64,000 bases of DNA, taken from assembly GCA_018340375.1 (NCBI GenBank), contig JAFFJZ010000052.1, positions 1,364,001-1,428,000 on the forward strand, given 5' to 3'. The stretch is from Gonatopus flavifemur (lineage: Eukaryota > Arthropoda > Insecta > Hymenoptera > Dryinidae). Of this stretch, positions 56,747 through 64,000 are shown one piece after another. The translations under genes were made by a program, and so were the position numbers. Positions within the stretch are counted from its first letter, which is position 1; each line of letters starts with the position of its first letter. The notes below the pieces were generated by a model. That model had not been told where the DNA came from, did not search any database, and saw only the letters and a list, made by a program, of their open reading frames with translations.

Positions 56747-57214
56747 ATGGATAAAGGAACTCAAACGGAATTCCTGTATCACGAGTGTGATTTTCCAATG
56801 CAGACGGGAGGAAGAGGAGAGTGGATAAGGAAGAAGATCAGAACCACGATGATAAAGAAGGTGAAAGGAGGGAAATTTGAACCAGGAAAAGGAAGAATGG
56901 GAAAAGGGAAAGGGACACAAACGGCGAGACAAAAGAAAAAAAAACGAACACAGACGGAAAAATGGACGGGACCAATAATCACAGAAAAACAGACAATACC
57001 GAGAAACAGAAAGATAAGAATAATCACAATGAAAAGAATACAAATGAAGAAGGTGAAAATAGGGACGAACAAAATTGTGTTCCCAACAAGGAAGACGATG
57101 GAGAAAAAAAAAAGGGGAGAACAAAAAAGGATAAGAGAATACAGGGAAAAGGTGATGAAAGAAATGGAAGAAGGAGTACAAGAACAGATGAGGAGAACAA
57201 TGGAGATAGTTTAA
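56747..57214 (+). other. basic ORF in a purine-rich stretch after pol
   Basis: 155 residues, very Lys/Arg-rich (KGKGTQTARQKKKKRTQTEK), without signal peptide or membrane segment, so not an envelope gene by appearance. The DNA from about 56,700 to 57,290 is almost all A and G, which keeps several + frames open, including 56,962-57,252. It may be an accessory ORF or a compositional artefact. TQTE/TQTA repeats occur three times. Confidence 0.35.
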
Positions 57215-57394
57215 CGGGAGGACGAGAGGAGACAAGGGATGGAGGAATATAAGAGGAATCAGAAGATGAGAGCGAGGAGACTGGAAGTGAGTTTTTTTTT
57301 ATTTTTTTTGTCCACCAGAAAATATGGACATAAGGTGAACGTTGAATGCAGCATCGAGAAGGCAGGCATCCATCGTTTCGGGGGGGGGGGGGAT

Positions 57395-57507
57395 TGTAAC
57401 GGTGCGAATGTGTCATAGACATTCATACGGTTACAACACCGCGCGATAGTGAGAGAACATAAAATAATTTCCAAAGGAAAAATGAATAATTAAATTATAA
57501 AGAGATA
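57395..57507 (+). repeat. Gypsy-type 3' LTR, truncated
   Basis: The first ~110 bp match 48,825-48,936. The polypurine G-run precedes it. It stops at the TA where a mariner begins; the remainder is absent on the far side of that mariner. Confidence 0.85.
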
Positions 57508-58362
57508 CAGGTTGGTCGGAAAGTTTCTGCGCTCGAAGTGAAGAATACTGTTTTCGTTACGAAATATGTTTTTTTATCCAATATAATCTCCTAAAAGCCC
57601 AATACACTTGTTCCAATGATCTTCCAATAATTTTATCCCATCCTTATGACGGTTTTCCGGAAGCTCTGCAAAATAACCTTCTACGGCTGCCATGGCCTCT
57701 TAATTCGACGAAAATTGCTTTTTACGAAGGAATTGTTTGAGATTTCTGAAGAGATAGTAGTCGCTAGGAGCCAAATCTGGCGAATACGGTGGATGTTCAA
57801 GCAATTCGTACTTGAGTTCTTTGAATTTAGCCATCGTCAAAACAGTTTTGTGAGCAGGTGCATTATCTTGATGAAAAATGATTTCTTTCTTCTTCAAACC
57901 AGGTCTTTTCTCACGAATTTTTTCATCCAGCTGATCCAAAAGGCTGCAGTAATATTCGGAGTTGATTGTTTTACCTCTCTGGAGATGATCAATGAACAAA
58001 ATTCCTTTTGCATCCCAAAAAACTGATGCCATAACCTTCTTTGCTGATCGTTGTGACTTCACCTGCTTTGGAGCTGAACAACCAGCTTCAGTCCACTGTA
58101 ACCGTTCTTGTTTCAATTGAGGATCATGGTGTTAGATCCAAGTCTCATCCATAGTTATAAAACGACGCAAGAAGTCGATTTTATTCTGCTTAAAACGCTC
58201 CAAATTACGCTGAGAAATTTGTTTTCGATCCAGTTTCTGTTGAATTGTTAACGTGTGCGGCACTAACTTCCCGAACAGTTTTTTCATACGTAATTCTTCA
58301 TGTAAAATATGGAGTACTCGTTCGTCTGAGATGCCTATGGCATTAGCAATTTTAAGCAACAT
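57508..58362 (-). mobile_element. mariner, 5'-truncated
   Basis: The left terminus CAGGTTGGTCGGAAAGTTTC follows TA (57,506-57,507) within the 3' LTR. The other end is missing: coding sequence stops around 58,362, where the right arm of the CACAGT element begins. Sister of the 3,988-5,278 element. Confidence 0.85.
57574..58362 (-). pseudogene. mariner transposase, N-terminus missing
   Basis: It starts mid-helix (KIANAIGISDERVLHILHEE). It continues QQKLDRKQISQRNLERFKQN and MDETWI, then TAA at 58,132-58,134. The frame reopens KQERLQWTEAGCSAPKQVKS, ASVFWDAKGILFIDHL, HQDNAPAHKTVL (second Asp intact) and YSPDLAPSDYYLF (third Asp intact). TAA at 57,700-57,702 follows FSSN, and the residual C-terminus reaches GDYIG. 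Two nonsense codons plus truncation. It keeps the catalytic Asp that the 4.3-kb copy has lost. Confidence 0.87.
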
Positions 58363-58410
58363 CTTTTAGTACTTATCTCCCTAGACAATTATGAAAATTT
58401 GGGAATGCAA

Positions 58411-58430
58411 CCCACTCACACCCACACCCA

Positions 58431-58461
<31 letters not shown>
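58411..58461 (+). repeat. CA-rich microsatellite in the right arm
   Basis: CACACCCACACCCACACCCA then (CA)n, mirroring 48,431-48,491. Confidence 0.85.
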
Positions 58462-58462
<1 letters not shown>

Positions 58463-58654
58463 ATTTCTAGAACCATCACTTTACTTTTTGTTGAAGGGCA
58501 AAAAAGTTACTAAATTCGTGTTTTTTAACGGAAAAAAACGGAAATGATTTTGGTTTTCATGGTTTCCGACTATTTTGGGGATGGCGGAGAAGAATATCCA
58601 AGCAGTTTTTGTCGACATTCTTGTCGAACTTTTGTTCCATTCAGGAGTACTGTG

Positions 58655-58998
58655 CCCATTATGCATTGATCGTGAGAGAATACCTTGATCATTATTTCCC
58701 GGGAAGGTGGATTGAACGAGGTTCGGCAGTTGCGTGGCCTCCACGCTCACCCCACTTGACATCTCCCGACTTTTTCTTGTGGGGATTTCTGAAAGACGAA
58801 GTATTCAAGGCTCAACCAACAATGAGGGAGGACACAATCGATCGCATTCACACTGTTTGTGTCAACATACCGCGATCAGTGTTTCCGAAGACGGTTGAAA
58901 ATTTTCGGCGGACACTGGGATGATGTATCCAGGCAGAGGGAGGTAACTTCGAGCAATTATTGTAACAGCGTCAAGCACCCCTCATGTGAGAGAATCCC
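58655..58998 (+). mobile_element. DD41D element, right part of the split copy
   Basis: Continues the transposase from 48,263 and then 3' untranslated sequence (GTATCCAGGCAGAGGGAGGT, CAATTATTGTAACAG). It stops at about 58,998 where a second DD41D copy begins mid-gene. The right TIR is therefore missing. Confidence 0.85.
58659..58923 (+). pseudogene. DD41D transposase, C-terminal third
   Basis: YALIVREYLDHYFPGRWIER, RSPHLTSPDFFLWG (third Asp present; SPD has become SPH), MREDTIDRIHTVCVNIPRSV. It ends TLG with TGA at 58,921-58,923. Together with 47,524-48,263 it gives one transposase. Confidence 0.88.
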
Positions 58999-59802
58999 TA
59001 TATCAGTCTCCGGGATATTGAGGAAATGACCGGGATTCCTCGATCCACAGCTCAGCGTATCTTGAAATCGTTGGATTATCATCCGTACCATATCACTTTG
59101 GTGCAATCTCTAACAGCTGAGGATTTCATAACAAGATTGAATTTCTGCACGTGGGCCCAACGGAGAATTGAAGAAGATCCTACTCCCTCTCATCACGTTA
59201 TGTTTTCTGATGAGGCAATATTTCACAATGTTGGAATTCTCAATAGGCACAATTGCCATTATTGGAATGCTCAGATTCCTTACTGGGTCCGTACAATTAA
59301 TCATCAACACCGTTGGAGTGTGAACGTTTCGTGCGGAATTGTAGATTCCAGGATCATAGGGCCGTATTTGTTTGAAGGAAACCTGACTGGCGCGGAGTAT
59401 CTTCGTTCCTTGCATTTTGAACTCCCTGCTCTTATGGAAGACGTAAGTCTCGACGTGAGATCAAGGATGTGGTTCCAACAGGATGGAGCACCTCCTCATA
59501 TCATTCGAAAATTTCTGGACGAGAAGTTTCCCAGAAGGTGGATTGGCCGTGGAGGCCCTGTGCGATGGCCACCTAGGTCGCCAGATCTGACGTCGCCTGA
59601 TTTTTTCTTGTGGGGTTACATAAAAATTGTTGTATTACGTGAACCTACAACAACACGCGATGACATGGAAGATCGAATAAGGAGAGCATGCACAGCAATA
59701 ACACCTGCTACGTTGCGAGCAACTCTAGAAAACTTCCATAAAAGAATTGCGCTTTGTCAAAGGCAAAACGGTGCTCATTTTGAACATCTCCTGAATGCCT
59801 AA
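58999..59802 (+). pseudogene. DD41D transposase, N-terminally truncated with a 3-codon deletion
   Basis: Reads ISLRDIEEMTGIPRSTAQRI, MFSDEAIF, VNVSCGIVDS (Trp of WCGI replaced by Ser), QQDGAPPHIIRKFLDEKF, RSPDLTSPDFFLWGYIK, and ends GAHFEHLLNA with TAA at 59,800-59,802. Compared with the sister copy (PPHYMRIIRTFLDEKF), three codons are deleted, giving 38 instead of 41 residues between Asps. The first ~90 residues are missing. Confidence 0.87.
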
Positions 59803-60292
59803 TGCGTCCCCGAAGATACACCTCCATTCCAGACAATCGGCCCTTTTCGAGGCGACAATCATGTGTAAAGTCCGATCGCTCAACCTCCTCGTGGTGCACA
59901 TTGGGTAACGCTGATGCCGAGGGCAATTTCCGGGAGATGAGAAACACTCAAGAGTTGAGGATCATGTTAGACAGAATACAATCCGAGGGTTTGAGAATTC
60001 TCATTTCCTCATCAATTAGAGCGCCATCTATGGAGATTTCGAAAAAACGTTTCGGAGAAAAGTTCCTTGGTTTTCAGCGTAGAATCTAAACCGGTGGTGA
60101 AAAATAGGAGATTTCATTTGAAAAACATGAGTTGACCCCAGAATGACCTCCAAAGTGGGATCTGAGGTCAAAGCCAAGTTCACCATCGGATGTCCCCCTC
60201 AGATTCTCACATTTTTTTCCCGGAACATTTTCTTCTGGATCCATTCGTTTTCGAGATATTCCAAGTGACAGATTAAAATGGGACACCCTGTA
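58999..60292 (+). mobile_element. DD41D element, 5'-truncated sister of 44,354-46,424
   Basis: Begins inside the coding region and keeps a complete right TIR ending CACCCTGTA at 60,292. The conserved subterminal block is at about 59,870-59,900. Its orientation is opposite to the 44.3-kb copy, so the two flank the split element in mirror image. Confidence 0.9.
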
Positions 60293-63001
60293 TATATCTA
60301 TACATCGGAGAAAATTTTCTCCGCGATAACCTATTTGCAACGTGAGAGATTAAAAAAAAAAATAAAAGGCCTCGTCCGATTCCAATAAAAACAAACGGTA
60401 TCTAGGAAAGGGTTTCAGGAAAGTCCCCTATAAATTTCAATCCATTTCGTCCACTTTCTCCAGAGGTATCCCATATACAGACAGACAGACACACAGGCAA
60501 CCTCACGGATTATCAATCAGTATTGGATGGAATGAAAAACTGTGCAACTCCCAATTGGATTGTTCAAATATTTTAAAAGATACTGTCACACGGCACGATA
60601 GCGGGTGCAATAGGCACTCTGTGCTTGGTACACTATGCATATCGATGAGTGCCTAAAAATGAGTTAAGGGTGTTTGGTGAACGAAAATACCTATGAAAAG
60701 AACCGTAACTCGAGTTACGGTTTCTTCCATTGAACAGCGCTCCAGCATTATGCGATGATAGTTCGCTTTACAAGCGAAGAAACATGTCAACTCGGTATGC
60801 GGAGTTCATGAAAATCACCATATTATCGAATTCCAAATCTATGGATTAGATATTTCAATAAGTGATATTCCTTTCACGTGGAATCAGGTATTATTCTGTC
60901 TTTTTTTATGTTTACTTGAACGGTTCAAATCCATACATATTGGCACCTGAGATCTTTATTACGACCATTTCCGAACTGTGCCGAAGTCTACGACCGGACT
61001 TACGATTTTCTTCCTTGGTAAATTGGGGTCGGGCTCGAGAAGTTTACGAATCAAGGAAACCCTAACTCCGAAGAGATTCCTCCAAATAGTACGAGGTATT
61101 TGCCCCTCACTGATTTCACCGAGCAACAAGACCGTAACTCAAATTACGATCTTTTCGTCTGGCAAAGTGGTGACGTATTCGATGGTTGTTCTCATTGTGA
61201 TGTAAGTTACGCCTTTTTTCTTACGATTGTCCAATTTTGCACTAGTTTTTAAAGAAGAAGAATGTTTATTATTCAAAAATTAGGAGTGATAACTAATTTG
61301 TATCAACACAGTTGAGCGCGCCTGACTTCTCTGAATTGAATGATATAAAAAACTCATTTTCGGAAAAAATTGAGTCAACAACTATTTGCCTGGTACGGCA
61401 GACTTATTGAAGATAGATTGCAATATTCCTTCAAACCGCATGGATGTTATGGGTCTTGATTCAGTTGCATGAGTTTTCATGAGGTTTGATATGTGTATTT
61501 GAAACCGCATGTATGAGATTCTATAGGGCGTATAGGATTTGATAGGAATCAATGCAGCACTCACAGCTTACCTCATCAAAACTCATAAAAACAGATGAAT
61601 CCAGAAGTCCATGCAATTTAATATGTGCATTTGGAACAGGATTGATGAGATTTTATCTGGGTCGATCAAGATTTCACAGCAGAGCTACTAGATGGGCATT
61701 GTCATTGGGTGGAATAGTACCCCCACTATCGTCCCACACATATGGGTTACGTATATGTGTGTTACTCATAAGAGAGATGAATTGCAGATATTGCTAACGC
61801 AATGTTGAAGTCATGGTCCGTATCAGGTTTCTTTCTTCCGAAGAAAATTATTTGATTGATTGAATTTTTCTCCTGAGCCAATGAGCATCGAAGGTTAAGC
61901 GAAAAACGTGATACCACCAACCAGGAACTGGACCATGGTTTTCGTATATCGTTAGGAGTCTTCCTAACTCATCTTCGCTTCCAAGTACAGGTATGTACAT
62001 GATACGATAGTGAGGGTACTAGTCCCCTCAACGGCAATGCCTATCTAGCAGCCTTGTTCCACAGCAGGGCTTCCACTTCTGATGAGTTGTGGGAAGTTAT
62101 CTCATAACTAACAAATTTTCTGATAAGAAGTGAATTTCAACCACTTACATACTTCAACTCTACGTTGAAGGGTGATGTAGTTGGAAATTTCCAGAGATAA
62201 AGATTATAATTACAATCGAAATTCGTTTGCGAGTGTGCTTGAATATTGATAAGGTTGGAAGGAAACGGATTGGATCCAGCCACTATACCACAATTGATTT
62301 GTTTTTATGTTTCTCATCAATACATTATTCTTCCCTCACTTCCAACACTCATTTCATCTGGGAAGAAGGTAACAGAGCCTCCAGATTGGGATTGCGTTAT
62401 TCCCTCCTATTGGTAATTCCTATTGATACTATATGATGATAATATATGGAAAAATTCCAATTTGGCAGCTCTGAAAGATAAACCATGCTTGACCCGGAGT
62501 GCATAGACCGGGAGTACAGTAGACCCGGAGTCAATAATCCCGAGACCGAAAATGATTGTTAAAAATAATAGTTTGTTACTAGCCATATGCAAATGGAATC
62601 AAATGCGAGTGAAACTTCTTCAGAATCATTCCTGTTCGGCTTTACTGGCTTCGAGTCTATTGCACTTCGGATCAATTACGGTTTACTTCATTCATTTGCA
62701 GTACATTTTCCAGGTGTGATACTTCACCCTCGTAAAAGTACTGCTTGAGACACAAGAAGCAAAGAACAGAGTATGTTACACCTAATTCCCCAAAATGAAT
62801 GCTTAAAGCTGGAAAAATTAATGATTTCGTCGCAAAATTTTCAATTTGGAATTTTGTAGATTTTTTGGAAATTGAGTGTGAGAATTGGGTTTCTTGTGAG
62901 GATTTTGTCCATCAGAATTAGGGAAATTGTGGAAAGGATTCTGGCAACATTGCATATAACACACCTACCACTTTTAAATCAGAACAGACTATCCAATCGT
63001 G
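60293..63001. other. non-coding, mostly unrecognised
   Basis: No gene or complete TE seen. It contains the palindrome at 60,701-60,722 and a related imperfect one near 61,132-61,155. Three ACCCGGAG/ACCGGGAG words lie near 62,490-62,540. Small frames (60,862-61,065, 61,552-61,797, 62,227-62,436) show no domain. No UGT exon was found. Confidence 0.4.
60701..60722. repeat. 22-bp perfect palindrome
   Basis: AACCGTAACTCGAGTTACGG plus TT is perfectly self-complementary. A diverged version, GACCGTAACTCAAATTACGA followed by TC, lies at about 61,130-61,151. It could be a hairpin of an unrecognised MITE or a dimeric protein site. Confidence 0.6.
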
Positions 63002-63718
63002 TTATTCGTATTTGATGTGTTCCAACAATTTTACCATTGTTTTATAGGATTCTCTAGTGTCAACAGCATGTTCAATAGGTATCGACGGTTTTTCGTTCCC
63101 TGTATGCAGTAGAACTGCTTTCAATCTGGTTTTACTGATGTCAATGGATAACCGCAACTCTTTTGCATTGTAAAGCTGTTCAATTTCCTCAAATAAACCA
63201 GGAATGTTTTCACAAAAGCATATTTGATCTCTTACCGAATAATACTTTGAGGAACCCCTATCACGGTCTCCATAATATGTTGGGTTGAGACCCACGGCTG
63301 AAAAGTTGTACTTTTCCATTTGAGATGCATGTCATTTTCCTGCCTCTTTTGAGAGCTCCAAATCTCTCACCCCATCATTCAATTCAGCCTGAGTAGAGAG
63401 TTGATGCTCTTCTGCAGCTTCGGAATCGCTATTATTAACTGCTTCTGAAACAGCTAGGGAGTCATCACATGTTTCAGGGCTACATAAGTTGGGATACATG
63501 GGAATTGGGAGTGTGTCTGAGTGTGGTATTGAGAATTTGACAGATTGTACATTCGGATAAGCACATCGCATATTTTCTCCAAAACCCGTCGGTTTGCTCA
63601 AATAAAAGTAGCAATCGGTAGTATGACAAAGGGGTTCTCCCCACATCATAGGTATACCGAATGTCATGTGCCGATCAATTTGAAAATGAGATAACAATCT
63701 ATAGGATGGTCGTATCAC
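63002..63718 (-). pseudogene. fragment of a multicopy uncharacterised arthropod family
   Basis: One frame with a TGA at 63,332-63,334. The upstream part reads HMTFGIPMMWGEPLCHTTDC, then YFYLSKPTGFG and VKFSIPHSDTLPIPMYPNL. The downstream part reads KYYSVRDQICFCENIPGLFE, LRLSIDISKTRLKAVLLHTG, NEKPSIPIEHAVD and LLEHIKY. I recognise this pattern from abundant uncharacterised insect proteins; the usual continuation after IKY is absent (stop at 63,002-63,004). It is likely TE-derived or a dispersed pseudogene; function unknown. Confidence 0.55.
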
Positions 63719-64000
63719 CCATGGATTCGACCTTCGCTATCATCTAATACATACTCTGTTGAACCAGAAGCTCATTTCACAAGATTTACATGGCACAAAA
63801 GGCATAAAATACTTGGTGTCCATCATTCATCGAGATTTTCAGATGTCATTCTGAAGTATTAAAGGTAATGCTGTTGGAGAGAATTGGTGAATTTACGTTG
63901 ATTCTTCTTCATCACATGATCACTGCATATACGGGACATTCTTTTGCAAACCGAACACTTTTCAGACGACATTTCTCGGATTGATCTGGAAATTTTTTCA

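Larger units (their letters stand above)
48825..57507 (+). mobile_element. Gypsy-type LTR retrotransposon, 3' LTR truncated
   Basis: The LTR starts TGTAACGG at 48,825 and again at 57,395, immediately after a 12-to-13-base G-run that serves as polypurine tract. The two copies match for about 110 bp (GTGTCATAGACATTCATAC, CACCGCGCGAT...AAAATAATTTCCAAAG). Then the right copy is interrupted at 57,507 by a mariner. The left LTR end and primer-binding site were not resolved; a Mos1-like mariner lies in the LTR/leader. Order: gag, protease, RT, RNase H, integrase, small ORF. Confidence 0.87.
48264..58654. mobile_element. CACAGT-terminated TIR element grown to 10.4 kb by nested insertions
   Basis: Terminal inverted repeats CACAGTRCYCCTGAATGG open arms of about 290 bp (48,264-48,553 and 58,364-58,654, ~75-80% alike) that both include a GT/CA microsatellite. 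Direct repeats CCCA at 48,260-48,263 and 58,655-58,658 flank it, and excising it restores the DD41D frame (...DGAPPH-YALIVREY...). CAC termini with a 4-bp duplication resemble Chapaev-type CMC elements (family knowledge; assignment tentative). No transposase of its own was seen. The interior is a Gypsy-type element and two mariners. Confidence 0.85.

Noticed and set aside
56747..57214. Envelope gene of the Gypsy-type element
   Set aside because: No signal peptide, membrane segment or cleavage site; composition explained by the purine-rich stretch.
48264..58654. Giant autonomous transposon (Maverick/Polinton-like)
   Set aside because: Target duplication is 4 bp rather than 6, no polymerase B, capsid or retroviral-type integrase of its own; all interior genes belong to a nested Gypsy-type element and two mariners.
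60862..62436. Downstream UGT exon with the HP...HGG signature
   Set aside because: No such motif found in any frame I read; small frames here show no UGT similarity.
1..64000. CRISPR arrays, operons, rRNA or tRNA genes
   Set aside because: None visible; repeats present are eukaryotic TE or satellite types without spacer-like regularity.

Overview
This is insect nuclear DNA: about two-thirds A+T, with spliced exons, no operons, and mostly transposable-element (TE) sequence. A hymenopteran is plausible from the TE mix, but the species cannot be read from the window. The only convincing host gene is a UDP-glycosyltransferase (UGT) on the + strand. It is represented by two exons, 16,173-16,546 and 41,744-41,963, which splice in frame across the catalytic-domain boundary. 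The intervening 25.2-kb intron is almost entirely nested TEs. I found no earlier or later UGT exons, so they lie outside the window or are too short or diverged for me to see.

Layout. 0-7 kb: AT-rich DNA, a long-arm foldback element (1,759-2,827), a dead mariner (3,988-5,278), degenerate repeats and a small MITE. 7.4-11.3 kb: two adjacent, broken Tc1/mariner-superfamily elements of DD41D type (rosa-like). The second is cut at its right end by a 3.07-kb array of about 380-bp repeats (11,267-14,334): five direct units, then three inverted ones. 15.8-41.7 kb: first UGT exon, then the giant intron. The intron holds a nearly intact LINE with 13-bp target duplications, a pseudogene of an uncharacterised multicopy family interrupted by a CATATATG-rich foldback that itself contains an RTE LINE, a dead Copia element disrupted by a Mutator-like MITE, a Gypsy element whose 5' LTR is split by an intact DD41D transposon, and further MITEs. 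43.06-60.29 kb: a DD41D-type cluster. A foldback derivative, a full DD41D element and a third element sit end to end, sharing single TA dinucleotides. The third element's transposase is split by a 10.4-kb insertion (48,264-58,654) with CACAGT... inverted termini and a CCCA duplication. That insertion contains a second Gypsy-type element and two mariners, one of them (49,836-51,121) apparently intact. 60.3-64 kb: mostly unrecognised DNA plus a fragment of another multicopy arthropod gene family.

The window reads as a record of successive insertions. Target duplications, broken reading frames that resume on the far side, and an empty-site paralogue allow several insertions to be ordered. Two transposases (37,838-38,902 and 49,912-50,949) keep full frames and catalytic triads and are the best candidates for recent activity. 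The other transposases and polymerases carry premature stops, frameshifts or catalytic-residue losses. All calls come from reading the sequence and recognising families; no database search was run.
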